NCBI GenBank assembly: GCA_013822735.1
Contig: PNKZ01000018.1
Span: forward strand, 1-64,000
DNA from: Pirellula sp.
Lineage (GTDB): Bacteria > Planctomycetota > Planctomycetia > Pirellulales > PNKZ01
Length of the DNA: 64,000 nucleotides
Reading direction: 5' to 3'
The notes under the pieces are model-generated. The model was not told the DNA's origin. It did no database searches and saw nothing but the letters and a program-made list of their open reading frames with translations. Position numbers and translations under genes: made by a program. Below are positions 23,959 to 34,415 of this stretch, piece after piece; positions within the stretch are counted from its first letter, which is position 1, and each line of letters begins with the position of its first letter.

Positions 23959-26900
23959 ATGGATTCAAGCATACTGATGGCTACCGCCGAACTCACGCTT
24001 CAGGACGTCCAGCGCTATTACGACCGTGGTCGATACGTCGAAGGCCACGCCGCCGCGGTGCAAGCTTTCGGACCGCTCGAAACTTGGCAAGGACCCGAGG
24101 CGCGGATTTTAGCGACGCGCTTGGCTTCGAACCTCGGAGCAGGGCGCTTGGCGACGGCGTGGTGCTGGCGCACGTGGCGCACGCACCCGGATCATCCGCT
24201 CGTGCAATACTACGCGGTGCGCAACTTGCTTTCGCGTCGCGGACCATGGCGGGCTCGCGAGGCCGTAAAGGAGATCGGCGAGCTGCGCACCGACGATCGC
24301 ATTCTGCGCGCCGATTGGCTGGCTCTGGAAGGGGTGCTGGCCGGCATGTTTCGCGACTTCGCGGCGGCCGACCGTGCGCTCGACGCCGCCGAAGCGCTCG
24401 CGCCGGATAGCCCCTGGGTGTTGCTCGAACGGGCCGAGTTGCTCGGCTACGAAGATCGACACGACGAAGCCTTGGCGGCCTCGCAACGTGCGCTGGAGAT
24501 GCGGCCGTGGTATCGGCCGGGCGTGCAGTCGACGGCGCACCTGCTGACGATGCTTAACCGCGACGAAGAAGCGCTGGAGCTGCTGCGCGGAGCGTCGGAA
24601 GTGCTGGAGTCGGGCGATATCTTGTTTCAACTTTCCGGCATGCTGCTGGAACGGATGCGCTACGTTGAAGCTCGCGAAGTGATCGAGCGTATTCCCGCGC
24701 TCTGTCCGCTGATGGAGAAGCGTTACGCCGAAGCGCTTGCGGCGCAGCGAAGCGATGCGGCCTACCACTGCGGCGATGAAGCGGCGGCGATCGAATTTGC
24801 CCGGCAGTGCGGCAAGGGCTTTCATGAGAAGCTGGCCGAACGACTCGCCGCGGCCGCGCCGGAGGCGAAGCGCACGGCGCTGGCCGTGCCGTTCGTGCGG
24901 CAGCATCATGTGACCTGCGCCCCGGCGACGCTGACGGCCCTCGCCAAGTATTGGCAGCGCGAAGTCGAGCATCTCGATATCGCCGAGAAAATTTGCTACG
25001 ACGGCACCCCGGCACAAAGCGAACGGGCATGGGCCGAGCAAAACGGCTTCCTGGCCCGCGAGTTTACCGTCGACCTGCCGACGGCCGAGGCGCTGGTGAC
25101 GCGCGGCGTGCCGTTTACGTTTACGACGGTGGAACCGACCTCGTCGCACCTGCAGGCCGTGGCGGGTTACGACGCGCGTCGGCAAACGCTCTTGCTGCGT
25201 GATTCGAACTACCGCTCGCTCGGCGAACTTACGGCCGACAAGGGGCTGGAATATTATGCGCCGACCGGCCCTCGCGGCATGGTGCTGTTGCCGAAGGAAG
25301 AAGCCGGCCGGCTGGCCGACGTCGTGCTGCCCGACGCGGAGTTGTACGATCGCTTGTTTGAATTGCTCGGGGCGTTGGATCGCTTCGACCGTCCGAGCGC
25401 CGCCCACGCGCTCGAACAGCTCCGGTTGCAAGCGCCGACGCACCGCCTCACGCTCACCGGCCGCCGCGCGCTGGCCTCGTACGACAACGATCCCGTCGGC
25501 GGTCGACACGCGTGCGAGCAACTCGTGCATCAGTTCCCCAAGAGCGATGTTTGGCTCTACGGCCTGTGGTTTTATCTTCGTCGCCTCGCGCCGCGGGAAG
25601 AACGGTTGGCGTTTTTGCAGAAGACGCTCGATCGGCACGATAGCGACTACGTGTTCCGCCTCCACTTGGCCGAGGAGCTTTGCGACGACGCTCGTTCGCA
25701 CGCCGAGGCCGAACGCGTCTTGCGGCGCTACGTCCGCCGCCGGCCGTTTGAAGCTCGGGCCTATTCGCTCTGGGCGCAGATTGCCTGGCTCGGCCGACGC
25801 TACGACGAAGCCTTGCAGCTCTACTACACGGCCGCTTGCCTGGAAGACAAAGACGAAGAGCTGGCCCGCACCTATTTCGCCGCCGCGCGCCGTGTGAAAC
25901 AGACCGATGCGGCCTTGGCGTTTCTGCGCGGCCGTTTCGAACGGTTCGGCAAGAAGTCTTCGTACCCCGCGCGCACGTTGTACGCCGCGCTCAATACCCT
26001 CGATCGGACGACCGAAGCTTTCGACGTACTGTACCAAGCGATCAAGCTGCGTCCCGACGACGGGCGACTGCTGCTGTATGCGGCCGACTCCGAGGCCCGC
26101 TGCGGCCGCTTCGAGCGGGCCGCCGAACTGTTGAAGCAATCGGCAGGGAAGACGCATCCGCACGAGTTGCTCCGCACCCGGGCCGACGTCGCTTCGTACC
26201 GCGGCGACTTGGCGGAATCGCTGGCCGTGTGGCGCGAGCTGCATGCGCAGGATCCGCAGTCGCTCGACGCCGTCGGAAGCATTACGCGGCTGCTCAACGA
26301 ACTCGACGGCCAAGACGCCGGCTTCACGTTTCTCCGTGCGCTCGTCGAGCGCTTTCCGCACAACGTGGCGTTGTTGCAAACGGCGGCGGAGTTCTTGCGC
26401 GACGATCATCCGGCGGAAGCGGAGCGGCTCGTGCGTCGACTCGTGGAGTTTAACCCCGTCGATCCCTGGGCACGGCGCGAAACGGCCGTCGTGCTCACCA
26501 TCCAGCGGCGCTTCGCGGAAGCCCTGGACGAGATCGATGCGGCCGTGCCGCTCGAACCGACCAGCACGTTTGCCCACTCGATTCGCGGGCGAATCTTGGA
26601 GCAACTGGCGCGCCTTCCCGAGGCCGAGGCCGCGTATCGCCGGGCCTTGGAGCTATCGATCGACAACGAAGCGGCCTTCGACGGGCTGCTCCGCACCCGA
26701 CACGATCACGCGCAACGCAAAGCGGCATTGGAGTTTTTGTACGCGCAACTCGTGGCGCAGACGACCTACGGCGAAGGCTTGCTTTCGTACGCGACGCATG
26801 CGAGCAACGTGTTTCCGCCGGAGCAGGTGCTCGCGCAGTTGCAGGCGGCCCTTGATGCGCGGCCCGACCTTTGGCACGCTTGGTCGGCCGTGGTGCGGCA

Positions 26901-28947
26901 GCTGTTGGACATGGAACGTTTCGACGACGCCCAGGCTTTGGCGGAGCGCGAAGTGGAACGATTCTCCCTCCTCCCGGGAAGCCACGTCGATCTGGCGGTC
27001 GTCTGCCGGTTGCGCGGCGATTCCGACGGCGAACTCGCGTCGCTTCGTCGAGCGCTCGACGTCAATCCCACGTGGTCGGTGCCGTTGCGCCGCTTGGTCG
27101 ACGCGCATGAACGGCGCGGCGAGTATGCCGAAGCGCAGACTTTGGTCGAGCAATTCCTACGTCGCAACCCGACCGACTTCGTGCTGCATGGGCACTTGGC
27201 CGATTTGCAATGGCGCGCCGAGAAGCGGAGCGAGGCCTTGGCGACGCTCGAACGCGCCGTGCTTCTGGAGCCCGGCTACGATTGGGCCTGGGGCCGGCTG
27301 CGCGATTGCGGCACCGAAGCCGGCGAGCCGAATCGCGCGATCGACGCGGCTCGCAAGCTCGTGGAGCGCGCGCCGAGCCACACGCGGAGCTGGCTCGTAT
27401 TGGCCCGCATGCTCGACGGCGCCGATGCCTTGGGAGAACGGCTCCAAGCGCTCCAGCGGGCCGCCGAACTCAATCCCCTCGGCACGGAAGCACACGTCAT
27501 GCGCAGCCGACTGCTGGTGCAAGCCGAGCGCTTCGACGAGGCGATCGCGGCCTGCAAACCGGCGGCGTTCGGCGCGCAACTTCCGCCGGCGCTCGGCGTA
27601 CAGCTGGCCTGCGCCATCGATGCGCGCGGCGAACGAGGTGAAGCACTGCAACAGTTACAAGCGGTACTCGCGGAGAATCCCGATCATTGGGCGGGCTGGA
27701 GCCAACTCGCGCAGTGGTACGAAGGGGATGAGTCGCGGCAGAAGGAGTACCTGGATGCGGCCGAGCGCATGATCGATCTGGCGCCGAGCGACCCTTGGTC
27801 GTGGCGTCATGCCGCCGACGCGCGGCGCGTAAACGGCGACGCCGTCGGCGCGCGCCAAGCGTACGAACGGGCCTTGATGCTCGACCCGGCCTACGAGTAC
27901 TGCACGAATTGGTTGGTCGATGAGGCTCTGGAGCAAAAAAACTTCGCCGAGGCCGAACAACGCCTGGATGCGGCCCGCGTTCACTGCAGCAGCCCGTTCC
28001 TCTTGGCGCGGCGCGTGCAGTTGTATGCGCGGCAGCGGCGGCGGAAGGAAGCGATTGCCGCACTGCACGACTTATTGGCCGTGCGGCAGGATGCGGAATG
28101 GCCGACTACGACGGCCTTGGAAGAATTCCGTGCCGTCGGATGGAAGTCGGAAGCGCTTGAGGAAACACGGCGAGCGATGATTGCGCCGAACCGCGAAATC
28201 TTGTGCGAGCGGTGGGTCGCCCAATGCGCCGCCGACGGGCATTGGGCGGAGTGCGAGGCGCAATTGCAAAAGGCGACTCCCGAAGGACGGCGCGCCGGGG
28301 CGCAGCAACTCCTCCGGGCCTTTGCGGCAGACGGCGAAGCGGACCGAACGCTCCGATTCACGGAGCGTCGGCGCGAGCAACTTCGCGGCGACGCCCTTTC
28401 TTGGGGCGTGGCGGGTTACGCGTTGTGCGTGCAGCCGGCTTGCCGCAATGCCGGCATCGAGTGGATGAGCGATTGGCGCACGCGCGAAGGTGTGGAAGCG
28501 TGGATGCTGATGAACTTGGCGAACGCCTACGAAGCGCTCGATTGGTGGAAGGACGCCCGCACCGTGCGTGAACGGGGCTTAGAACTCGACGTACGCGGCA
28601 CCACGCCCGACCATCCGGTGTATTTGGCCGCGCACGAGTGGACCGACGGCGACATCGTGCGGGCTCATGAACTTATCGCGGGAATCGATGCCGAGAAGTT
28701 GCCGCAAGACACGGCGGCGGCCATGGCCATCGTGTGCGCGGCCGAAGCGTTGGTGAAGCCGGAGTTCGCGTCAGGCATCGCGGGAAATAATCTCGTTCGC
28801 GCCATGTATCGTCGGCTGAAGACGCACGAAAAGGCTCTGCTCAACGATCCGACGCTCGTGAAGTTCCGCAAGCGAATCCTGGCCCGAGTGCTCCGCGAGC
28901 GCGGGCACACGTGGGTCGCGGCGATTGTGGAGCGGGGAGTCATTTAG
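23959..28947 (+). CDS. Giant TPR protein with embedded C39-like peptidase domain
   Basis: 1662 aa, no signal peptide. The whole length is built of TPR-like helix pairs (LEAL/ALELxP patterns). Residues about 300-440 insert a papain-fold C39-like domain: Cys320 in HVTCAPATLTALA, His397 in TSSHLQAVAGYD, and an Asp in LLRDSN, so a catalytic triad appears complete. C39 peptidases usually cut leader peptides after double glycine; here the domain may instead bind or cleave a client held by the TPR array. ATG 23959 was preferred over the preceding TTG. The 3' end overlaps recJ by 8 bp convergently. Confidence 0.78.
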   Translation: MDSSILMATAELTLQDVQRYYDRGRYVEGHAAAVQAFGPLETWQGPEARILATRLASNLGAGRLATAWCWRTWRTHPDHPLVQYYAVRNLLSRRGPWRAREAVKEIGELRTDDRILRADWLALEGVLAGMFRDFAAADRALDAAEALAPDSPWVLLERAELLGYEDRHDEALAASQRALEMRPWYRPGVQSTAHLLTMLNRDEEALELLRGASEVLESGDILFQLSGMLLERMRYVEAREVIERIPALCPLMEKRYAEALAAQRSDAAYHCGDEAAAIEFARQCGKGFHEKLAERLAAAAPEAKRTALAVPFVRQHHVTCAPATLTALAKYWQREVEHLDIAEKICYDGTPAQSERAWAEQNGFLAREFTVDLPTAEALVTRGVPFTFTTVEPTSSHLQAVAGYDARRQTLLLRDSNYRSLGELTADKGLEYYAPTGPRGMVLLPKEEAGRLADVVLPDAELYDRLFELLGALDRFDRPSAAHALEQLRLQAPTHRLTLTGRRALASYDNDPVGGRHACEQLVHQFPKSDVWLYGLWFYLRRLAPREERLAFLQKTLDRHDSDYVFRLHLAEELCDDARSHAEAERVLRRYVRRRPFEARAYSLWAQIAWLGRRYDEALQLYYTAACLEDKDEELARTYFAAARRVKQTDAALAFLRGRFERFGKKSSYPARTLYAALNTLDRTTEAFDVLYQAIKLRPDDGRLLLYAADSEARCGRFERAAELLKQSAGKTHPHELLRTRADVASYRGDLAESLAVWRELHAQDPQSLDAVGSITRLLNELDGQDAGFTFLRALVERFPHNVALLQTAAEFLRDDHPAEAERLVRRLVEFNPVDPWARRETAVVLTIQRRFAEALDEIDAAVPLEPTSTFAHSIRGRILEQLARLPEAEAAYRRALELSIDNEAAFDGLLRTRHDHAQRKAALEFLYAQLVAQTTYGEGLLSYATHASNVFPPEQVLAQLQAALDARPDLWHAWSAVVRQLLDMERFDDAQALAEREVERFSLLPGSHVDLAVVCRLRGDSDGELASLRRALDVNPTWSVPLRRLVDAHERRGEYAEAQTLVEQFLRRNPTDFVLHGHLADLQWRAEKRSEALATLERAVLLEPGYDWAWGRLRDCGTEAGEPNRAIDAARKLVERAPSHTRSWLVLARMLDGADALGERLQALQRAAELNPLGTEAHVMRSRLLVQAERFDEAIAACKPAAFGAQLPPALGVQLACAIDARGERGEALQQLQAVLAENPDHWAGWSQLAQWYEGDESRQKEYLDAAERMIDLAPSDPWSWRHAADARRVNGDAVGARQAYERALMLDPAYEYCTNWLVDEALEQKNFAEAEQRLDAARVHCSSPFLLARRVQLYARQRRRKEAIAALHDLLAVRQDAEWPTTTALEEFRAVGWKSEALEETRRAMIAPNREILCERWVAQCAADGHWAECEAQLQKATPEGRRAGAQQLLRAFAADGEADRTLRFTERRREQLRGDALSWGVAGYALCVQPACRNAGIEWMSDWRTREGVEAWMLMNLANAYEALDWWKDARTVRERGLELDVRGTTPDHPVYLAAHEWTDGDIVRAHELIAGIDAEKLPQDTAAAMAIVCAAEALVKPEFASGIAGNNLVRAMYRRLKTHEKALLNDPTLVKFRKRILARVLRERGHTWVAAIVERGVI

Positions 28948-30709
28948 CGCTCAGCGCTTCGGCCGGCGTCGACACGCGCCAGTCGACGACCTGCATTTCC
29001 ACGGTCCGGCGACCGCGGAACTCGTTGATCACCGGGCGGAAGGCGACGTCGATCGGCCCGTCGTGCTTTTCAAGCTCTTCGGCCCAATCGGCGTTGCCGA
29101 AGGAGACCGCGCGGATGCTGTTGCGATACTGCGAAAGCTTGAGCGAGAGATGCCGCTGACCGCCGCCGATCTTCTTCGGCGGCTCGTCGAGCGTCAGGCC
29201 GACGGCGCAGAACGTCGGTCGCGGGTTCCCTTGTCCGAACGGCCCGAGCCGATTGATCTGGTTGAGCGTTTCGAGCGTCAGCGTCGAGAGGGGCATCTCG
29301 GCGTCAATCAAGAGCTCCGGCCCGGTGAGGGTCGGCCTTTTCATTTCGGCGGCGACAAACTCACAGAACTCGGCGCGGAAGTCGTCGAGCTTTTTCTCTT
29401 CGATCTTCAAGCCGGCGGCCGCGGCATGGCCGCCGTGTCCCACGAGGTGATGCGTGCAGGCGGCCAGCGCTTTGTGCAGTTCCAGACCAGGCGCACTGCG
29501 GCACGAGCCGGTGCCGGGCTTCACGCCGAGCCGGTCGAGCGCGATAAGGATCACCGGTCGGTGAAACTTCTCGGCGAGCCTGCCGGCGACGATGCCGATG
29601 ACGCCGGGATGCCACTCGACGTCGGCCAGCACGAACGCCGCATCGTTTTCAGCATCGAACTTTTCGACGATCTGCTTGTGCGCCGTGAGATAGATGCTTC
29701 GTTCCAGGCTCTGTCGATCGCCGTTGAGTCCGTTGACGTATTCGGCCAGCGCTTGGGCTCGCACCGGATCGGTGGTGGTGAGCAGTTCGACGCCGAGTTC
29801 CGCTTGTCCCAACCGTCCGGCGGCGTTAAGCCGGGGCGCGAGCGCGAAAGCGACGTCCTCCGAATCGAGCGATTTCTTTTCGGCGAGCGCGGCAACGCGG
29901 ATCAGCGCCGCCAGCCCTTCGCCCGGGCGCTCGAAGATGCTCTTCATGCCGTGTTGCACGAGCACGCGGTTCTCATCGACCAGCGGCACGCAATCGGCCA
30001 CGGTACCGAGCGCCGCCAAGCCGAGCGCGCTCATCAGGTAGTCGCGCATCCGCGGGCTCACCTTCTTCGCGCCGTCGGCTTGTCGGCAAAGTTCCCACGC
30101 GAGCTTATGCGCGACGCCCGCCCCGCTCAAACCGGCGAACGGATAATTCGAGCCCGGCAAACGGGGATGAACGATCGCGGCGGCCTGCGGCAACGTGGCC
30201 GCAAACTCGTGATGGTCGGTGATGATGAGCTCGAGTCCAAGTTCCGCGGCGACGGCCGCTTCGGCGACGGCCGAGATGCCGCAATCGACGGTGACGACGA
30301 CTTTGGTACCCGCGGCGGCGAGCTGACGTAGGGCTTCGTCGTTCAGGCCGTAGCCTTCTTCGAGGCGGCGCGGCACGTAGAAATTGGCTTCGCCCCCGAG
30401 CATGCGGAGGCATTGCAGCAAGAGCGCGGCGGCGGTCATGCCGTCGACGTCGTAATCGCCGTAGACGGTGATCTTTCGCCGGTCGCGCACGGCGCTCATC
30501 AAGCGCGTTGCGGCTTCCGTGATGCCGCCGAGCAGAGCGGGATCGCGCAGCGACGTGAGCTTGCAATCGAGAAACTCACGGATCGCTTCGACCCCGGTGA
30601 GTCCGCGCGCCGCCAAGAGTTGCGCGACGGCGGCCGGTACGCCCGCGGCTTGCGACAGCGCATTGATTTGCGCGCCGTCGTGCCTCTGAATGCGCCAAAG
30701 CTTGGCCAT
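28940..30709 (-). CDS. recJ: Single-stranded-DNA-specific exonuclease RecJ
   Basis: 589 aa. 5'-3' ssDNA exonuclease used in RecF-pathway recombination and mismatch repair. DHH phosphoesterase motifs are clear: DYDVDG (85-90), DCGIS (142-146), TDHHE (164-168) and, in the DHHA1 part, GHGGHAAAAGL. Length matches RecJ. It is downstream of rpmG on the same strand with 113 bp between them, filled by a GTTCAGGGTT repeat; coexpression is likely. Confidence 0.95.
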   Translation of the reverse strand: MAKLWRIQRHDGAQINALSQAAGVPAAVAQLLAARGLTGVEAIREFLDCKLTSLRDPALLGGITEAATRLMSAVRDRRKITVYGDYDVDGMTAAALLLQCLRMLGGEANFYVPRRLEEGYGLNDEALRQLAAAGTKVVVTVDCGISAVAEAAVAAELGLELIITDHHEFAATLPQAAAIVHPRLPGSNYPFAGLSGAGVAHKLAWELCRQADGAKKVSPRMRDYLMSALGLAALGTVADCVPLVDENRVLVQHGMKSIFERPGEGLAALIRVAALAEKKSLDSEDVAFALAPRLNAAGRLGQAELGVELLTTTDPVRAQALAEYVNGLNGDRQSLERSIYLTAHKQIVEKFDAENDAAFVLADVEWHPGVIGIVAGRLAEKFHRPVILIALDRLGVKPGTGSCRSAPGLELHKALAACTHHLVGHGGHAAAAGLKIEEKKLDDFRAEFCEFVAAEMKRPTLTGPELLIDAEMPLSTLTLETLNQINRLGPFGQGNPRPTFCAVGLTLDEPPKKIGGGQRHLSLKLSQYRNSIRAVSFGNADWAEELEKHDGPIDVAFRPVINEFRGRRTVEMQVVDWRVSTPAEALSAK

Positions 30710-30722
30710 AGCGCTTCGCTTA

Positions 30723-30806
30723 GGTTCAGGGTTGATGGTTCAGGGTTCGAAGTTCGGCGTTCGATCGTTTTCAGTCTTAACCCTGAACCGAGAACCATGA
30801 ACTCGG
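30723..30806. repeat. GTTCAGGGTT inverted repeat
   Basis: GGTTCAGGGTTGATGGTTC and its partner CCCTGAACCGAGAACC form a palindrome in the rpmG-recJ gap; short units recur at 23077-23112. Confidence 0.6.
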
Positions 30807-30822
30807 AACCGGCGCAGCCGTA

Positions 30823-30987
30823 CTACTTCTTCTTTTCCACGTGCAGCGTGTGCTTGCGGAGGCGCGGGCTGTACTTGCTCAGCTTGAGCTTCTCGCCCCC
30901 AGACTTGCGACGCAGCGTGTAGTTGTAATCGCCGGTCTCTTCGCAAACCAAGTGAATGACTTCGACCTTCTTCTTGCTCTTCGCCAT
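30823..30987 (-). CDS. rpmG: 50S ribosomal protein bL33
   Basis: 54 aa, reading MAKSKKKVEVIHLV then CEETGDYNYTLRR and ending HVEKKK. This is the bL33 pattern, with a single Cys rather than the zinc-type CxxC pairs, so it is a zinc-free (C-) variant. The ATG at 30987 lies upstream of recJ on the same strand. A TATAAT hexamer at 31125-31130 on the minus strand may be its -10 element, but no good -35 is visible. Confidence 0.93.
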   Translation of the reverse strand: MAKSKKKVEVIHLVCEETGDYNYTLRRKSGGEKLKLSKYSPRLRKHTLHVEKKK

Positions 30988-31215
30988 GACTCTGTAATCC
31001 CTAGCCCGCTCGGGCGTGCTTCTTGAGGAAGCGACCGCCGGCGGTCGACTGAAAAATGAACGACCCTTATCGTGGAAAGGCGCGGCGCTTAGGCCGAGCC
31101 TCTTCGAAATTTGGTAAGCCGCTGATTATAAACAGGCCGGGGCGATTTGGGCCAGGGGAGCGCTTCACGATTGGAAGGGGGAGGCTTACTTCGTAACACC
31201 TGCCGCTGTAGTGGT

Positions 31216-34200
31216 TTAACGTCGCGACGTCTCCTGGTCGCCCCTGGCCCCTGACCCCTCTCCCCTTGCCGGACCGGCTTCGAGAAACGCCAGCAGATCG
31301 CGAACTTCGTCGGCGGTGAAGCCGTCGAGCAGGCCGGCGGGCATCGGCGAGGTGCCGAGCAGGCGATGTTCGGCGATCTCTTTCTTGTCGACTTCCACGA
31401 CTTTGCTCGGCCGCAACGGGTCGACGTTGATGAGTAGTTTCTCGGAGCGATAGTCTCCTTCGGCGACGACTCGACCGGTGAGCGTGCGGCCGTCGGCCGT
31501 GATGATCTCGCTGTTGCGATACTGTTCGGCCACGGCGGCGGCGGGCGCAAGAATCGAATGCAAGATATCGCGCCGGCTGAATCGCGCGGCGACGAACGAG
31601 AGATCGGGCCCGACCGCCGGCCCGTTGGCCCCGGCCTGATGGCAGCGGCTACACAAGGCGGCGCGGAAGATCTCGGTGCCGCGCGTTGCATCGCCGCGCG
31701 AGTCGTCCGCCGCAGCGAGTTTGGCGAGTTCGTCGAGCGTCCACTGCTTGACGACGGCCCGCGGCGGCGGCAACGGCTCGTCTTCCTCTTTCGGCGGCGC
31801 GAGAAGATCGGCCAGCGACTTCTTTTCCTCGTCGGTCAACGTCGCAACGGCGTCCTCACGGATCTGATCAAGAAAGCCCGGCATCCCTTGCCCGCCGACA
31901 AACCGACGCCCGTCGCGCAAAGCCGTGAAGTACAAGCGACGCGCTTCCGGAGTCCAGCCGGCTTTCACGGTCGACAGCGCCGACAACGCCGCGAGCTTGT
32001 CTTCCTGAACCGCGCTCATTAGGAGCGACTTCGCCGCGAGGTCGACCGCTTGCGGCGCTTCGAGCTTGGCGAGGAGATAAACGAGTCGGCGGCGGAACTC
32101 CGTGCTATTGCCGTATTGTGAAACGCGCAGCCCCTCGCGCATCGGCTCGGGCCAACGTAGGAGCAGTGCTTCGAGAATCTTCTCGCGTTGTGATGCGACC
32201 GCATCCGGAATGGTGGTCAGCATCCGATCGAGAAGGAAAATCAGGACGAAACCGCCTCGCAGCGTTTCCAACGTCGGGTTCGGCTTGTCGGGAAAAATCT
32301 CCTTGAGCAACTTCGTCAGGGCCGCTTTGTCGCCGCTTCGGGCCACGCTCATCCAGGCCTCCGGATAGTCCGACTCGACGGCGCCGGTCAGCCATTTCTC
32401 CGGCGGAATCTGTTCGAGGATCGTGCGGGCCGTATAGCGAAACGTCGGATCGTCGGAATTGAGATCGGAGAAGATGTGCAAAGACTCAGGCTTAAGATCG
32501 AGGTAGGTTTCGAAGACGCGCCGCAACTTCTGTCCCATTTGGGCGGTTTGAGCGCTCTCTTCCTCGTGACGCGAAGCAGGCGGTTCCGCGATCGGGTCGC
32601 CTGTGAAGGCCACGCGGTAGAGGGCCGATTGCGTTTTGCGACCGCCGGTAATGAGGTACATGGCGCCGTCGGGGCCCGCCGCGACGTCGGTCACATTCAG
32701 CGGCCGCCCTTGGAGAAACGTTTCCAGGCCGGCGCGATAGCCGGCCCCGCGCGTTGCGAGATGTACGGCAAGCACGCGCCCATAGGTCCAGTCGAGTATG
32801 AACAGTGCGTCGCGATACGGCGGAGGGAAATTCAATGCGTTGCCGAACATCACGGCGGTCGGCGACCCACGGCCGACGTCGATCACCGGTTGTGCGTTGT
32901 CGGCGCGATCGACGAAATTCGGCCGCCGCTTATCGACGGCGGGCGTGTACCCGAAGTCGGCCCCGCCGCGCAACTGCAGAATGCGGGTAGGTCGATACCA
33001 CGGGGTGCCCATGTCGAATTCATTGTCGGCATCGTAGGTAAAGAGGTCGCCGTTGGCGTGCGCGGCAATGCCGTACGGGTTGCGAAGCCCGCAACTGTAG
33101 AGTTGCCAGCGCTCGCTCTTTGGTTCGAGGCGAACGACGTAGCCTTCTTTGAGCGGCTTCTCGCCATGGGCCAGCCGTTGCCGTGAAGTACGCAGCGGCG
33201 ACGTGAGGTCGCGAAAGTCGGCGCTCGGAATGTTCTCCGGTCGCGCGACTGAGTCGCCGAAAATGGCGTAAATGGTTTTCGAGAAGCGGTCGGTCCCCAC
33301 GGCCAAATCATTCCGGCCGTGGCCGACGTCGCCGGGAAATTCGCGCAGGAGTTCTTGATTGACGACTCGGCCGTCTTCCTTCAGACGAAACGAGTAGATT
33401 CCTTTGGAATTGTTGGCGTCTGCGAAGAATCGTCCGTTCTCGAAGAGCAAGCCGCGGACCTCGCGCAATTCGGAAGCAATCGGTTCGACGCGCGTTACCG
33501 ACTTGTGATCGTCGGCGAGCGTGAGCCGTAGAAATCCTTGGTCTTCGCGCGAGACGAGGGCCTGACCGTGGCCGTCGAACGTGAAGCTGATCCAAGAGCC
33601 TTCGTCGGGTGCGGCCGTGTGTAGCAACGAAACTTCGAAACCGGCAGGCGTGTAAAACTTCTGCGTCGGTCCTTTGCTCGTCGCCGTCGCTTGCCGCCAC
33701 TGTTCGTAGTTCTCCAGCGGCGAGACGGTCGCGTCGCGGCGATCGACGCCCCAGAGCTCGGGCCGGACTTGTCCGCGGCTCGCGACGTTCTTCAATTTTT
33801 CGGGGTTGAGATCCGCGGCTAAGATAGAGTCGGGGTGGAGCTTGCCTGCGAACCTCCAGTCGCCGTTAGAAACAAGCGGCGCGATTTCGTCGGTGCCCGA
33901 GAGCGATGTAAACACGATCGACAAGGCGACTCCCTGCAGCAAGCTGAGGCCGGGTCGCACGGCGATGGTGATCCGATTCTCGCCGTGGCGGACGGCTGTC
34001 GTCACATCCAGATCCTGCGTCGGGCAAAACGACTCGACGTCGAGGACCGGCCGATCGTTGATGGTGACGCGCGCATGGCAGTAGTCGGCGGCGAAGCGGA
34101 GCGCGGCGCGTTGCACTCCGGCCGGAAGCTTAAACGTCTGCTCGGCGGTCCAGCTTTGGACCTCCCAGTGGGCCGGGCCGATCCAATGCGGAAGTGCTGC

Positions 34201-34281
34201 GCGATTCTCGCCGCTATGTGCGAGCGTTCCGGCGAAAATGCCGACGAAGAAGAATGCGAGCCGAAGAAGAAGCGTTTGCAT
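31216..34281 (-). CDS. Pirellula-type heme-c / membrane-bound dehydrogenase-like protein
   Basis: 1021 aa with signal peptide (MQTLLLRLAFFFVGIFAG). Residues about 30-125 look like a beta-sandwich ligand-binding domain. A six-bladed propeller follows (about 190-590, dehydrogenase-like with GAMYLITGGR), then HEAT-like helices (590-830). The C-terminal Pirellula-type cytochrome c domain has CSRCH near residue 877 and the IAPLHSILAP-like DILHSILAP tail. In planctomycetes such proteins are linked to oxidative sugar degradation. The last 20 residues (RGEGSGARGD...) come from a GC-rich interspersed repeat that also lies within the GGT gene at 37482. Confidence 0.85.
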   Translation of the reverse strand: MQTLLLRLAFFFVGIFAGTLAHSGENRAALPHWIGPAHWEVQSWTAEQTFKLPAGVQRAALRFAADYCHARVTINDRPVLDVESFCPTQDLDVTTAVRHGENRITIAVRPGLSLLQGVALSIVFTSLSGTDEIAPLVSNGDWRFAGKLHPDSILAADLNPEKLKNVASRGQVRPELWGVDRRDATVSPLENYEQWRQATATSKGPTQKFYTPAGFEVSLLHTAAPDEGSWISFTFDGHGQALVSREDQGFLRLTLADDHKSVTRVEPIASELREVRGLLFENGRFFADANNSKGIYSFRLKEDGRVVNQELLREFPGDVGHGRNDLAVGTDRFSKTIYAIFGDSVARPENIPSADFRDLTSPLRTSRQRLAHGEKPLKEGYVVRLEPKSERWQLYSCGLRNPYGIAAHANGDLFTYDADNEFDMGTPWYRPTRILQLRGGADFGYTPAVDKRRPNFVDRADNAQPVIDVGRGSPTAVMFGNALNFPPPYRDALFILDWTYGRVLAVHLATRGAGYRAGLETFLQGRPLNVTDVAAGPDGAMYLITGGRKTQSALYRVAFTGDPIAEPPASRHEEESAQTAQMGQKLRRVFETYLDLKPESLHIFSDLNSDDPTFRYTARTILEQIPPEKWLTGAVESDYPEAWMSVARSGDKAALTKLLKEIFPDKPNPTLETLRGGFVLIFLLDRMLTTIPDAVASQREKILEALLLRWPEPMREGLRVSQYGNSTEFRRRLVYLLAKLEAPQAVDLAAKSLLMSAVQEDKLAALSALSTVKAGWTPEARRLYFTALRDGRRFVGGQGMPGFLDQIREDAVATLTDEEKKSLADLLAPPKEEDEPLPPPRAVVKQWTLDELAKLAAADDSRGDATRGTEIFRAALCSRCHQAGANGPAVGPDLSFVAARFSRRDILHSILAPAAAVAEQYRNSEIITADGRTLTGRVVAEGDYRSEKLLINVDPLRPSKVVEVDKKEIAEHRLLGTSPMPAGLLDGFTADEVRDLLAFLEAGPARGEGSGARGDQETSRR
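31240..31268. repeat. CCCCTGGCCCCTGACCCC repeat inside a coding end
   Basis: About 27 bp, reverse complement of 37482-37510 with two mismatches. It encodes RGEGSGARG in the heme protein. Confidence 0.75.
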
Positions 34282-34415
34282 CGCGGCGATTCACCCTCGC
34301 GGTGACGCGCCGAAACGCGAGGCGGAAACATTCCGCCGGGCCGACGCCGCCGGCTATTTTGGCTCGGCGCGAGGGTGAAAGATAGAGTGCCCGCGGCGAA
34401 TCGGAAGGCCGCCGA

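Noticed and set aside
24109-26604. Open reading frame of about 830 codons antisense to the TPR/C39 protein
   Set aside because: It mirrors a convincing TPR/C39 coding sequence, has no family pattern and arises from GC-rich codon positions.
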